From NCBI RefSeq assembly GCF_042433055.1, contig NZ_JBHLWB010000004.1, positions 1 to 64,000 on the forward strand: a stretch of DNA of 64,000 nt. The letters are read 5' to 3'. Positions within the stretch are counted from its first letter, which is position 1. Every line of letters starts with the position of its first letter. Source of the DNA: Gallibacterium trehalosifermentans (GTDB lineage: Bacteria; Pseudomonadota; Gammaproteobacteria; Enterobacterales; Pasteurellaceae). The notes below the pieces were generated by a model. That model worked only from the letters and a program-made list of their open reading frames with translations. It did no database searches and had not been told where the DNA came from. The position numbers were made by a program, and so were the translations under genes. Shown here piece by piece: positions 48,626 to 58,255 of this stretch.

Positions 48626-48952
48626 TTAAATAGCATTATTTAAAAACTCAGCCAGTTTTTGTTTTGGTAATGCTCCGACTTGGGTTGCGACAGCTTGCCC
48701 ATCTTTAAACACCACTAAAGTAGGAATACTACGCACACCTAAATCTCTAGGGGTGTTTTGGTTTTCGTCAATATTGATTTTGACAATTTTTACTCTACCT
48801 GCAAACTCTTCAGCAAGTTCATCTAAGATTGGTGCGATCATTTTGCACGGTCCACACCATGGTGCCCAAAGGTCTAGTAATACTGGTACATCTGATTGGA
48901 GAACGTCTGCAGCAAAATTTGCATCACTTGAGTAAACAATTTTATCACTCAT
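48626..48952 (-). CDS. trxA: Thioredoxin 1
   Basis: This 108-residue redox protein has the active site WAPWCGPCKM (residues 29-38) and the cis-proline in RSIPTLVVFKDG. It supplies electrons to ribonucleotide reductase and peroxiredoxins such as Bcp (13995). It is a single gene; the 147 bases upstream before ldhA hold its leader and no other gene. Confidence 0.97.
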   Translation of the reverse strand: MSDKIVYSSDANFAADVLQSDVPVLLDLWAPWCGPCKMIAPILDELAEEFAGRVKIVKINIDENQNTPRDLGVRSIPTLVVFKDGQAVATQVGALPKQKLAEFLNNAI

Positions 48953-49099
48953 AATTTAATCCTTTTGTTAAAAAAATAAGAAATAATGCGCTATTTTTTA
49001 AGCAATGTTAAAAACATGGGGCATTATACCACTATTCTCTAAAAAAACATGACCTCTTGTAATAGAGGATTGTTAAATTTTTGTTGTCAATAACTGGTG

Positions 49100-50086
49100 T
49101 TAGAGTAAATTGGCACAAGGCTTATGCTGTACAAGTTGTGCAATATTATTTAAGGTAACTTCAGAAATACTCGTTAACGCTTCTTCGGTTAAAAATGCTT
49201 GATGCCCTGTTAACAATACGTTATGACAAGAAGATAAGCGGCGGAAAACATCGTCTAAAATCACCTCATTGGATTTATCTTCAAAGAATAAATCACGCTC
49301 ATTTTCATAAACGTCCATGCCAAGTGCACCAATTTTCCGTGCTTTTAACGCTTCAATCGCTGCTTGAGTGTCAATTAGTGAACCTCGGCTAGTATTAACA
49401 ATCATCACGCCATCTTTCATTTTATTGAATGCGTTCATATCAAGAAGGTGATAATTCTCATCGGTAGCAGGGCAATGTAGGGTGATGACGTGTGAATGGG
49501 CATATAATTCCGCTAATGAAACATAAGTCGCACCTAATTCTTCAGCGATTGGATTTTTGTAAGGATCGTAACAAAGAATATTCATACCAAAGCCTTTAAG
49601 AATTCGCATAACCGCGAGACCAATTTTCCCTGTACCAATTACCCCAACAGTGCGTCCGTGCATATTAAAACCAATTAATCCCTCTAACGAGAAGTTGGCT
49701 TCACGGGTGCGTTGATAAGCGCGGTGAATACGACGATTTAGTGTGAGTATAAGACCAACAGTATGTTCAGCTACTGCTTCGGGTGAATAGGCTGGAACAC
49801 GTACCACATTAATACCTAACTCTTTTGCTGCAATAAGATCAACATTATTAAACCCAGCACAGCGTAAAGCGACGGTATGGATACCTAATTGCGCGAGCTG
49901 CGTAAGTGCTTCTCGATCAGCATTATCATTAACAAAAATACAGACAGCTTGGCAGCCTTCCGCCATTTTTGCCGTGCGCTTACTGAGCATAAAATCAAAA
50001 AATTCTAACTCAAAGCCATATTTGACATTGACGAGTTCAAGATATTTTCGGTCATAACTTTTCGTACTATAAACAGCAATTTTCAT
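49100..50086 (-). CDS. ldhA: D-lactate dehydrogenase, fermentative
   Basis: This 328-residue NAD-dependent 2-hydroxyacid dehydrogenase makes D-lactate from pyruvate under fermentation. The NAD loop is TVGVIGTGKIGLAVM; the catalytic Arg is in VNTSRGSLID, the Glu in VYENERDLFFED and the His in LTGHQAFLTEEA, as in E. coli LdhA. It is divergent from aroQ with 219 bases between, where I see no additional gene. Confidence 0.95.
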   Translation of the reverse strand: MKIAVYSTKSYDRKYLELVNVKYGFELEFFDFMLSKRTAKMAEGCQAVCIFVNDNADREALTQLAQLGIHTVALRCAGFNNVDLIAAKELGINVVRVPAYSPEAVAEHTVGLILTLNRRIHRAYQRTREANFSLEGLIGFNMHGRTVGVIGTGKIGLAVMRILKGFGMNILCYDPYKNPIAEELGATYVSLAELYAHSHVITLHCPATDENYHLLDMNAFNKMKDGVMIVNTSRGSLIDTQAAIEALKARKIGALGMDVYENERDLFFEDKSNEVILDDVFRRLSSCHNVLLTGHQAFLTEEALTSISEVTLNNIAQLVQHKPCANLL

Positions 50087-50305
50087 AATAATACTCCTTG
50101 TTGATTGTTGTATCTTACCGCGTCTTGAGAAGGAAGTGTTACTAAGAATCAGATTTTATCGTGAAAAAGAGATATTTTGAGGTAAAAAAGAAATCTTTTT
50201 AGGGAAACTTAGAATAAATTGAGTGGTACAAGCAGATAAATGCTGCGATTTTCGAGAAAAATATTATAATGTTGGCTTTTCATTTAGAAAATGAAGAGGG
50301 GAACT

Positions 50306-50758
50306 ATGTCATTTCGTATTTTGCTGTTAAATGGACCAAATTTAAATATGTTAGGGAAGAGAGAACCTAAGCATTATGGTAAGCAGACATTACAAGATAT
50401 TGAGCGCGATCTGCAGCAAGCAGCAAGGCAATCTGGTGTAGAATTGACGTGTTTCCAATCTAATAGTGAAGAAAAACTTATTAATAAAATCCATGAAAGT
50501 TTAGGTGTTGTGGATTTTATTTTAATTAATCCAGCAGCGTTTACTCATACCAGTGTAGCGTTGCGAGATGCTTTATTATCAGTTGAAATTCCTTTTGTGG
50601 AAATTCATCTTTCCAATATTCATCGTCGTGAACCTTTCCGTCATCATTCATATCTAAGCGATGTTGCTGTAGGTGTGATTTGTGGCTTAGGGGCGGCAGG
50701 ATATCAATATGCGTTACAGTTTGCCGTTGCACATTTGCAGCAGCAACAAGCAAATTAA
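50306..50758 (+). CDS. aroQ: 3-dehydroquinate dehydratase, type II
   Basis: This is the third step of the shikimate pathway; the aroK and aroB steps are elsewhere in the window. The 150-residue type II enzyme has LNGPNLNMLGKREPKHYG with the catalytic Tyr, QSNSEEKLINKIH, NPAAFTHTSVALRDAL and VEIHLSNIHRREPFRHHSY. The start was set at MSFRIL (50306), preceded by GAGGGGA. It is followed by accB-accC, as in many Pasteurellaceae. Confidence 0.97.
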   Translation: MSFRILLLNGPNLNMLGKREPKHYGKQTLQDIERDLQQAARQSGVELTCFQSNSEEKLINKIHESLGVVDFILINPAAFTHTSVALRDALLSVEIPFVEIHLSNIHRREPFRHHSYLSDVAVGVICGLGAAGYQYALQFAVAHLQQQQAN

Positions 50759-50817
50759 TCATTGCCACAATCGTGTGGTTTGTCGATTAAACAATTAACT
50801 TATAACGGATCAAATTT

Positions 50818-51279
50818 ATGGATATTCGTAAAATTAAAAAACTTATTGAATTAGTTGAAGAGTCAGGCATTATGGAAATTGAAATTTCCGAAGGTGAGGA
50901 GTCTGTGCGTATTAGTCGTGGTAATGTTGCTGCCGCACCAGCCCCTGTTATGCCACAATCAATCGTTGTTCCTCAGCCTGTCGCGCCAGCCGTCGTTGAT
51001 TCAGTAGCCAAACCAGCACAACCAGAAGCGAAAGAAGCTATTTCTGGTCATATTATTCGCTCTCCAATGGTGGGAACTTTCTATCGTAGCCCAAGCCCAG
51101 ATGCGGCACCATTTGTTGAGGTAGGAAAAACCGTTAAAGTAGGGGATACCCTTTGCATTGTTGAAGCAATGAAAATGATGAATCGTATTGAGTCTGATAA
51201 AGCGGGTGTCGTTAAAGCGATTTTAGTCAATGATGGTGATGCAGTAGAGTTTGACGAACAATTAATTGTTATTGAATAA
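50818..51279 (+). CDS. accB: Biotin carboxyl carrier protein of acetyl-CoA carboxylase
   Basis: The 153-residue protein has an N-terminal helical part, a Pro/Ala-rich linker (AAPAPVMPQSIVVPQPVAPA) and a C-terminal biotinyl domain. The biotin lysine is in IVEAMKMMN, and the thumb-like segment FYRSPSPDAAPFV is present. It feeds carboxybiotin to the transferase for malonyl-CoA synthesis. It is 69 bases before accC. Confidence 0.97.
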   Translation: MDIRKIKKLIELVEESGIMEIEISEGEESVRISRGNVAAAPAPVMPQSIVVPQPVAPAVVDSVAKPAQPEAKEAISGHIIRSPMVGTFYRSPSPDAAPFVEVGKTVKVGDTLCIVEAMKMMNRIESDKAGVVKAILVNDGDAVEFDEQLIVIE

Positions 51280-51348
51280 ACTCCGTCAATATGCGATACA
51301 ACGATTTCCCTAGTTGTGTCGTTAAATTTTAACTCATGGATATAAGTT

Positions 51349-52695
51349 ATGTTAGAGAAAGTGGTTATTGCCAACCGTGGTGAGATAGCATTGCGTATTT
51401 TACGGGCCTGTAAAGAATTAAATATTGCGACGGTAGCCGTTCACTCCACAGCAGATCGTATGTTGAAACACGTACTACTCGCAGATGAAACGGTATGTAT
51501 TGGACCTGCACCTTCAGCAAAAAGCTATTTAAATATTCCAGCAATTATTGCCGCCGCTGAGGTAACTGGTGCAGATGCCATTCACCCTGGCTATGGTTTT
51601 TTATCTGAGAATGCAGATTTTGCTGAGCAAGTAGAACGTTCGGGTTTTATTTTTATTGGTCCAACCGCAGATGTTATTCGCTTAATGGGGGATAAAGTCT
51701 CTGCGATTGAGGCAATGAAAAAAGCAGGTGTTCCTTGCGTACCAGGATCAGATGGACCATTAGGGCGAGATATTAATAAGAATAAAGAGATTGCAAAACG
51801 TATTGGTTATCCAATCATTATCAAAGCCTCTGGTGGTGGTGGCGGTCGTGGTATGCGTGTGGTTCGTCAAGAAAGTGCATTAGAAGAAGCGATTGCAATG
51901 ACGAAAGCGGAAGCAAAAGCGGCGTTCAATAATGATATGGTATATATGGAAAAATATTTAGAAAATCCTCGTCATATCGAAATTCAAGTGTTAGCAGATA
52001 CGCATGGTAATGCAATTTATCTTGCAGAACGTGATTGTTCAATGCAGCGCCGCCACCAAAAAGTTGTGGAAGAAGCACCTGCGCCAGGAATTACGGAAGA
52101 AATGCGCCGTTATATTGGTGAACGCTGTGCAAATGCTTGTAAAGAAATTGGTTATCGTGGTGCGGGTACATTTGAATTTCTCTATGAAAATGGTGAATTC
52201 TATTTCATTGAAATGAATACACGTATTCAAGTAGAACACCCAGTTACAGAAATGATTACTGGTGTAGATTTAGTGAAAGAACAATTACGCATTGCGGCAG
52301 GATTACCACTTTCATTCAAACAGGAAGATATTAAAGTACGTGGTCATGCGATTGAATGTCGTATTAATGCAGAAGATCCAGCGACGTTCTTACCATCACC
52401 AGGTAAAATTGAGCATCTGCATTCACCAGGTGGCTTTGGTATCCGTTGGGATTCACATATTTATGGTGGCTATACTGTTCCACCTAATTATGATTCAATG
52501 ATTGGTAAATTGATCAGTTATGGTGAAGATCGTCAAGTAGCAATCCGTCGTATGCAAACGGCATTAAATGAAACAATTATTGAAGGAATTAAAACCAATA
52601 TTCCTCTTCATGAAATGATTCTCAATGATACAAACTTCCAACAAGGTGGGACAAATATCCACTATTTGGAGAAGAAACTTGGCTTAAATGATTAG
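51349..52695 (+). CDS. accC: Biotin carboxylase of acetyl-CoA carboxylase
   Basis: The 448-residue ATP-grasp enzyme has the glycine-rich lid IIKASGGGGGRGMRVV, the EKYLENPRHIEIQVLAD and RDCSMQRRHQKVVEEAPAP segments, and EMNTRIQVEHPVTE with catalytic Arg and Glu. It forms the accBC operon, closed by a strong terminator at 52703. Confidence 0.98.
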   Translation: MLEKVVIANRGEIALRILRACKELNIATVAVHSTADRMLKHVLLADETVCIGPAPSAKSYLNIPAIIAAAEVTGADAIHPGYGFLSENADFAEQVERSGFIFIGPTADVIRLMGDKVSAIEAMKKAGVPCVPGSDGPLGRDINKNKEIAKRIGYPIIIKASGGGGGRGMRVVRQESALEEAIAMTKAEAKAAFNNDMVYMEKYLENPRHIEIQVLADTHGNAIYLAERDCSMQRRHQKVVEEAPAPGITEEMRRYIGERCANACKEIGYRGAGTFEFLYENGEFYFIEMNTRIQVEHPVTEMITGVDLVKEQLRIAAGLPLSFKQEDIKVRGHAIECRINAEDPATFLPSPGKIEHLHSPGGFGIRWDSHIYGGYTVPPNYDSMIGKLISYGEDRQVAIRRMQTALNETIIEGIKTNIPLHEMILNDTNFQQGGTNIHYLEKKLGLND

Positions 52696-52702
52696 CTAGT
52701 AG

Positions 52703-52733
52703 TATGTCGGATATTTTTATCCGACATATTTTT
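52703..52733 (+). terminator. Rho-independent terminator after accC
   Basis: TATGTCGGATA (52703-52713), loop TTTT, TATCCGACATA (52718-52728), then five T. Confidence 0.92.
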
Positions 52734-52754
52734 ATCATTAATGTTTAACTAAAC

Positions 52755-54119
52755 CTATTTCCCAATACAGAAAGAACTAAAAATATTGCCAAGTAAATCA
52801 TCTGATGTAAATTCCCCAGTAATTTCACTTAACGCATTTTGTGCCATTTTTAATTCTTCTGCTAACAATTCCCCTGCATAGAATTGAGTGAGTTGGACAT
52901 GACCTCTTTGCAAGTGTTCGGTGGCTTGATTTAATGCCTCTAAATGACGGCGGCGCGCTAGAAAACCACCCTCGGTTACAGTTTGGTAACCAATGCTTTC
53001 TTTTAGATGCTCTTTGAGTAACTGAAGACCTTGTTGTGTTTTTGCTGATAAGGTAACTGTGGTATAACCATTCTCTAATGAAATGCCTTCTGTTTCACCA
53101 CTCAGATCTGCTTTATTGCGGATAATGGTTACTGGCATAGATTGCGGTAATTTTGCCATAAAATCAGGCCAGATTTTTTCGGGTAAGGTTTCTTTGGTGG
53201 TGGTGCTATCAAGCATAAATAAGACGCGATCAGCCTGTTCAATTTCTTGCCACGCACGCTCAATACCAATGCGTTCCACTTCATCGGTAGCGATGCGTAA
53301 ACCTGCGGTATCAATAATATGCAATGGCATTCCATCTAAATGAATATGTTCACGTAAGACATCTCGAGTGGTTCCTGCAATATCAGTAACAATAGCGGCT
53401 TCTCGACCAGCAAGTGCATTTAATAAGCTAGATTTGCCTGCATTTGGTCGTCCTGCAATAACGACTTTCATGCCCTCGCGTAGTAAAGAGCCTTGTTTGG
53501 CTTGTGCTTGTACATGATCAACCTGTTGGATAATTTGATTTAATAAATTTTCAATTTTACCATCGGCGAGAAAATCAATTTCTTCATCAGGGAAATCAAT
53601 CGCTGCTTCAACGTAAGTTCGTAGGTAAATTAATTGATCAACTAACTGGTGAATCTGTTTTGAGAATTCCCCTTGTAATGATTTTAGGGCAGAGCGTGCC
53701 GCTTGTTCTGAGCTGGCATCAATCAGATCGGCGATTGCTTCTGCTTGTGCTAAATCGATTTTATCATTTAAAAATGCTTGTTCAGAAAATTCACCAGGGC
53801 GAGCTAAACGTACACCATGGATCTGTAACACGCGTTTTAAGAGAATGTCGAGTATAACTTGTCCGCCATGCCCTTGTAGTTCTAGAACATCTTCGCCCGT
53901 AAAAGAATTTGGTGCTTTAAAGAAGAGGGCGATACCCTGATCAAGAATAGTTCCATCACTATCTTTAAAAGGTAAGTAATCTGCTACTCTCGGTTTTGGG
54001 CATTTCCCTAAAACTTGTTGTGCAACTTCACTAGCCAGAGGGCCTGAAATGCGTAAAATACCAATTCCTCCACGACCAGGAGGGGTTGCTTGTGCAACGA
54101 TTGTTTCTGTTTGTACCAT
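52755..54119 (-). CDS. mnmE: tRNA modification GTPase MnmE
   Basis: With MnmG, MnmE installs the cmnm5U34 modification on tRNAs. The 454-residue protein has the N-terminal folate-binding domain (ATPPGRGGIGILRISG), the G domain with GRPNAGKSSLLNAL, TDIAGTTRD, DTAGLR and NKADL, and the C-terminal CIGK with the essential cysteine. It follows yidC on the minus strand after 76 bases. mnmG is not in the window. Confidence 0.98.
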   Translation of the reverse strand: MVQTETIVAQATPPGRGGIGILRISGPLASEVAQQVLGKCPKPRVADYLPFKDSDGTILDQGIALFFKAPNSFTGEDVLELQGHGGQVILDILLKRVLQIHGVRLARPGEFSEQAFLNDKIDLAQAEAIADLIDASSEQAARSALKSLQGEFSKQIHQLVDQLIYLRTYVEAAIDFPDEEIDFLADGKIENLLNQIIQQVDHVQAQAKQGSLLREGMKVVIAGRPNAGKSSLLNALAGREAAIVTDIAGTTRDVLREHIHLDGMPLHIIDTAGLRIATDEVERIGIERAWQEIEQADRVLFMLDSTTTKETLPEKIWPDFMAKLPQSMPVTIIRNKADLSGETEGISLENGYTTVTLSAKTQQGLQLLKEHLKESIGYQTVTEGGFLARRRHLEALNQATEHLQRGHVQLTQFYAGELLAEELKMAQNALSEITGEFTSDDLLGNIFSSFCIGK

Positions 54120-54158
54120 AACTCTTTTTGCTAAATAAATTCAGTTTTGCATAAATTT

Positions 54159-54182
54159 AAGGCATCTTGTAGAAGATGCCTT
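54159..54182. terminator. Hairpin between yidC and mnmE
   Basis: AAGGCATCTT (54159-54168) and AAGATGCCTT (54173-54182) pair around GTAG. T runs are weak on both sides, so it may attenuate rather than stop yidC transcripts. Confidence 0.5.
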
Positions 54183-54195
54183 ATTTGTTTAAATC

Positions 54196-55818
54196 TTATT
54201 TTTTACGTGTATGTAAACCTTTCTTCTCCAAGCCTCGATAAATAAGTTGTTGCTGGATAATGGTAATTACATTAGATACTACCCAGTAAAGCACTAGACC
54301 TGACGGGAACCAAAGGAAGAAGAATGTAAACATGACTGGCATAAATGTCATCACTTTTTGTTGCATAGGATCTGCAACAGGTGTTGGCGACATTTTTTGT
54401 AATAAGAACATAGATGCCCCCATTAATAGCGGTAGGATATAATACGGATCTTGTGCAGACAAGTCCTGAATCCAACCAAAGAATGGCGCGTGTCGTAGTT
54501 CTACTGCTTCTAAGAAAGTCCAATATAACGCGATAAAAATTGGCATTTGTAGAATTAGTGGTAAGCAGCCACCAAGCGGATTTACTTTCTCTTCTTTATA
54601 AAGTTTCATCATCGCTTGACTCATTGCTTGACGATCTTCACCAAAACGTTCACGTAATTCTTGAATTTTTGGTTGTAACATTCGCATTTTCGCCATTGAG
54701 GTATATTGTGCTTTTGTTAAAGGATAAAGAATTGCTTTAACTACAATAGTTACCCCAATAATTGCCAACCCCCAGTTTTGTACTAGATCTTGAATGAGTT
54801 GTAATAATTTAAAGAGTGGTTTTGCGATAAACCATGCCCAGCCATAATCCACGGTTAAATCAAGGTGTGGGGCAACAGTTTCCATTTGGTTTTGTAATTT
54901 AGGACCAACCCATAGCTGACTTGTAATTGTATCTGTAGCATCGCTAGCAATCGTTGTTATTGGACCACGATAGCCGATATAAGCAAAATTACCTTGTGTT
55001 GAACTATATAGTTGATTTTCTGCATCTTGGTTAGGGATCCAAGCTGATACAAAATAGTGTTGTAAAACAGCAGCCCAACCTTGTTTCGTTTTAATATCTA
55101 AATTTGCTTTCTTCATATCATCAAACGAATATTTTTTATAGTTTGTATCTGCAGAAGAATAAGCGCCACCTGTATAAGTTGGCATCGCAATATTACCAGA
55201 ACTTTCCACTAACGTATGTTTAAGTTGTGCATAAGGTTGAACTTGAATTGGTGTGGCAGTGGTATTGTTGATCTCAAAATTAACTTTTACATCATAGCTA
55301 TCACGTGTTAGCGTGAAAGTTTTACGGTAAATAACACCATCTTTCGTATAAGTTAACGGAACGGTAAGTTCATTTTGCCCCTCTGCTAAAGCAAAATGCT
55401 CACCATCTACTTGATAATTTGCACGACCAGAAACATTATCACTACCATTTGGACCAATTAATCCACTTTGGGCAATGTAAACATGCTCAGGTGTATTTTT
55501 TAATAATGAAAATGGTGTGTTTGAATGTAATTCAGCACCATATTTTAATAATTGTGCTTTAACAACATCTCCACCAAGGGTGTCAACTTTTAAACGTAAT
55601 ACATCACTTTCTATTGTAATAATACGTCCTGACTGACTGTTATTCGTTACATCTTGAATAGCACTGTTACTACTTGCTGGGGTATCAGTTTGAGTAGCCT
55701 GAGTCTGTGCTTGTTGAGTTTGAGCTAATTGCGGGTTGTTATCGATTTCCCATTGTTGATAGATAAGAAATGAGATAAACAACAACGCAAGAACAAGTAA
55801 ACTACGTCTTGAATCCAT
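54196..55818 (-). CDS. yidC: Membrane protein insertase YidC
   Basis: YidC inserts and folds inner-membrane proteins. The 540-residue protein has an N-terminal helix (RRSLLVLALLFISFLIYQQWE) and a large periplasmic beta domain (residues about 65-330). The conserved membrane core contains NWGLAIIGVTIVVKAILYPLT, GGCLPLILQMPIFIALYW and LYWVVSNVITIIQQ. It overlaps yidD by one base in the conserved rpmH-rnpA-yidD-yidC-mnmE order. Confidence 0.97.
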   Translation of the reverse strand: MDSRRSLLVLALLFISFLIYQQWEIDNNPQLAQTQQAQTQATQTDTPASSNSAIQDVTNNSQSGRIITIESDVLRLKVDTLGGDVVKAQLLKYGAELHSNTPFSLLKNTPEHVYIAQSGLIGPNGSDNVSGRANYQVDGEHFALAEGQNELTVPLTYTKDGVIYRKTFTLTRDSYDVKVNFEINNTTATPIQVQPYAQLKHTLVESSGNIAMPTYTGGAYSSADTNYKKYSFDDMKKANLDIKTKQGWAAVLQHYFVSAWIPNQDAENQLYSSTQGNFAYIGYRGPITTIASDATDTITSQLWVGPKLQNQMETVAPHLDLTVDYGWAWFIAKPLFKLLQLIQDLVQNWGLAIIGVTIVVKAILYPLTKAQYTSMAKMRMLQPKIQELRERFGEDRQAMSQAMMKLYKEEKVNPLGGCLPLILQMPIFIALYWTFLEAVELRHAPFFGWIQDLSAQDPYYILPLLMGASMFLLQKMSPTPVADPMQQKVMTFMPVMFTFFFLWFPSGLVLYWVVSNVITIIQQQLIYRGLEKKGLHTRKK

Positions 55819-56081
55819 TATTTTTTTCTCTGTGGTTTATGATTATCAATAGGTGGTACAGGGTCATACCCTGACGAACCAAAAGGATGACATTTTAATA
55901 TACGCTTCGCAGTAAGCCAACCCCCTTTTATCACTCCATGCGTTTGAATTGCTTCAATGCCATATTGTGAACATGTTGGCGTGAAGCGACAACGTGGACC
56001 AATTAATGGGCTAATAAAAAGTTGATAAAAGCGGATTAAACCAATTAAGATTTTTTTGAGAAACGTAGATGTCGTTGCCAT
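55818..56081 (-). CDS. yidD: Membrane protein insertion efficiency factor YidD
   Basis: The 87-residue protein has the family core FYQLFISPLIGPRCRFTPTC SQYGIEAIQTHG split here for length, and KCHPFGSSGYDPVP. It helps YidC-dependent insertion at the membrane face. It overlaps rnpA by 37 bases and yidC by one. Confidence 0.93.
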   Translation of the reverse strand: MATTSTFLKKILIGLIRFYQLFISPLIGPRCRFTPTCSQYGIEAIQTHGVIKGGWLTAKRILKCHPFGSSGYDPVPPIDNHKPQRKK

Positions 56082-56404
56082 AATTTATTCAACGCTTTAA
56101 ATAACAACGCATTATCTAATTCACCTATCCCTTTACGCGCAATAATAATAAAGTCATAACTCGGTAATTGGCATTGTTGTAAACGGAAACTTTCACGACA
56201 AATGCGTTTAATTCGATTACGTTGATTAGCACGCTTTACATATTTTTTGGCAATAGTTAAACCTAATCGAGGTGATTGAAGTGTATTAGGACGAGCGATA
56301 ATAGAAAGTTCAGGCAAAGACGCTCTGAAAGGTTGTTGGAATACAAAGTTGAATTGAGCGGGAGTTAACAAACGTAACTCCCTTGAAAATCCTAGCTTAG
56401 ACAC
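56045..56404 (-). CDS. rnpA: Ribonuclease P protein component
   Basis: The 119-residue protein partner of RNase P RNA contains the conserved RNR helix YVKRANQRNRIKRICRESFR and the N-terminal LTPAQFNFVFQQPFR. It lies 15 bases after rpmH and overlaps yidD. Confidence 0.96.
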   Translation of the reverse strand: MSKLGFSRELRLLTPAQFNFVFQQPFRASLPELSIIARPNTLQSPRLGLTIAKKYVKRANQRNRIKRICRESFRLQQCQLPSYDFIIIARKGIGELDNALLFKALNKLWQRHLRFSKKS

Positions 56405-56419
56405 TCGTGGATCAGCAGA

Positions 56420-56554
56420 TTATGCACTTAAACGTGCACGACCTTTAGCACGACGGCGAGCTAAAACTTGACGACCTTTTTTGGTTGCCATACGTGCACG
56501 GAAACCGTGAGTACGACTACGTTTTAATACAGAAGGTTGGAAAGTACGTTTCAT
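56420..56554 (-). CDS. rpmH: 50S ribosomal protein L34
   Basis: This 44-residue basic protein is encoded on the minus strand from ATG 56554 to TAA 56420. It begins MKRTFQPSVLKRSRTHGF and ends AKGRARLSA, the standard L34. It is the first gene of rpmH-rnpA-yidD-yidC, divergent from dnaA. Confidence 0.98.
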   Translation of the reverse strand: MKRTFQPSVLKRSRTHGFRARMATKKGRQVLARRRAKGRARLSA

Positions 56555-56884
56555 TTTCTAATCTACCTAATAATGACGTTTTAATATGGATAATCAAGCA
56601 AAATTCAAACTATTTTGAACCAAGCAAGATATTAAAACAAAAAGTTATAATAAAAAGAGGACGCAATTCTAATCAGAAATTTGCCTTTCGTCAAATGGAT
56701 AAATATAAAAATTTACTTTTTATCGCTTTTACTTAGGAAAATGAAGTAATGCGTAATAATCCATATAAACCCGACGAGAAAAATTGATCTTTTGAGAAGA
56801 TCTTAACCTGAGTTTATTGTATGATATCGCTCGGTTTTAGATGGATTATTGAAAAATTTTGCTAACAATTAATATTACATACCT
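56555..56884. promoter_or_regulatory. rpmH-dnaA divergent intergenic region
   Basis: These 330 AT-rich bases hold the promoters of both directions but no convincing gene. Three sites resemble DnaA boxes: TTATCCATA (minus, 56587-56595), TAATCCATA (56757-56765) and ATAATCCAT (minus, 56841-56849), each one or two bases off TTATCCACA. They could serve dnaA autoregulation. I see no cluster dense enough for oriC. Confidence 0.4.
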
Positions 56885-58246
56885 ATGGAACAGCACAGAT
56901 TAGCTTCTCTTTGGCAAAGTTGCCTTTTACAGTTACAGGATAAAATTAGCCAGCTGGATTTCAGTACATGGATTCGCCCATTACAAGCAGATATTTCAGA
57001 AAATACAATGGTACTTTACGCCCCAAATCGTTTTGTGCGTGATTGGGTGCAGGATAAATATCTCGTTCAGATTGAAGAAATTGTTCATTTTTTAACAGCG
57101 AACCCGCAATTTAGCGTACGGGTACGTGAAGGAACTCGCCCTGTAAAAGATGTAGCACCTGTAAGAGAAATGACATTGTCTGCAGAAACATTGCAGGTAG
57201 TGAATTCGCAAAATAGTAAACTTAAAACAAATTTGAATCCTAAGTATGAATTTCACAATTTTGTGCAAGGTAAATCTAACCAATTAGCGCGTGTTGTGGC
57301 GCAAAAAGTAGCAGAAAAAATTGGCGACGAAGGTTATAACCCTCTCTTTTTATATGGTGGTACTGGATTAGGCAAAACGCATTTATTGCACGCTATTGGT
57401 AATGGTATTTTAAAAAATAAACCAGATGCAAAGGTTGTTTATATTCATTCAGAGCGTTTTGTGCAAGAGTTGGTAAAGGCCTTAAAAACAGAAAGTATTG
57501 AAAAATTTAAGAAATTCTATCGATCTTTAGATGCATTATTGATTGATGATATTCAGTTTTTTGCAGGAAAAGAGGGGTCGCAAGAGGAATTTTTTCATAC
57601 TTTCAATAGTTTATTTGAAGGTGGTCGACAAATTATTTTAACCTCAGATCGTTATCCTAAAGAGATTGATAAGATTGAAGAGCGTTTAAAATCTCGTTTT
57701 AATTGGGGATTAAGTGTAGCGATTGAGCCACCTGAATTAGAAACTCGAGTTGCAATCTTATTAAAGAAAGCAGAAGAAAGTAATATTGTCTTGCCTGAAG
57801 AAGTGGCATTTTTTATTGGGCAAAAATTACGCACCAATGTACGTGAGTTAGAAGGTGCATTGAACCGCGTCAGTGCTAATGCAAATTTCACTGGTCAGCC
57901 TATCACGATCGATTTTGTCCGAGAAACATTAAAAGATATGCTGGCAGTGCATGATCGTTCAGTAACATTGGATAATATTCAAAGAGTGGTAGCGGAACGT
58001 TATCGCATTAAAGTGGCAGATCTAAAATCAAAAAGTAAAGCACGCTCGGTTGTACGCCCGCGTCAAATGGCGATGGCATTAGCAAAAGAACTAACCAATC
58101 ATAGTTTGCCTGAAATTGGGCGTGCATTTGGTGATCGTGATCATACAACGGTATTACATGCGTGTCGCAAGATCGCTGAGTTACGTGATTCAGACAATAA
58201 TACCAGTGAAGATTACGCAAATCTTATTAGAACATTATCAACCTAA
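56885..58246 (+). CDS. dnaA: Chromosomal replication initiator DnaA
   Basis: The 453-residue AAA+ protein opens oriC. Domain I is the N-terminal 90 residues (LWQSCLLQLQDKISQLDFSTW). Domain III has Walker A LYGGTGLGKTHLLHA and Walker B LLIDDIQFFAGKE. Domain IV has the DnaA-box helix GDRDHTTVLHACRKI. It is followed after 9 bases by dnaN. Confidence 0.98.
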   Translation: MEQHRLASLWQSCLLQLQDKISQLDFSTWIRPLQADISENTMVLYAPNRFVRDWVQDKYLVQIEEIVHFLTANPQFSVRVREGTRPVKDVAPVREMTLSAETLQVVNSQNSKLKTNLNPKYEFHNFVQGKSNQLARVVAQKVAEKIGDEGYNPLFLYGGTGLGKTHLLHAIGNGILKNKPDAKVVYIHSERFVQELVKALKTESIEKFKKFYRSLDALLIDDIQFFAGKEGSQEEFFHTFNSLFEGGRQIILTSDRYPKEIDKIEERLKSRFNWGLSVAIEPPELETRVAILLKKAEESNIVLPEEVAFFIGQKLRTNVRELEGALNRVSANANFTGQPITIDFVRETLKDMLAVHDRSVTLDNIQRVVAERYRIKVADLKSKSKARSVVRPRQMAMALAKELTNHSLPEIGRAFGDRDHTTVLHACRKIAELRDSDNNTSEDYANLIRTLST

Positions 58247-58255
58247 GGTGGGCAT

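Noticed and set aside
56485..56736. Plus-strand frame opposite rpmH
   Set aside because: Its first part is the antisense of L34 and the remainder has no recognisable features or ribosome binding site.
56555..56884. Replication origin next to dnaA
   Set aside because: Only three imperfect DnaA-box-like sites and no GATC cluster or AT-rich repeat array; in related bacteria oriC usually lies near mnmG, which is not in the window.
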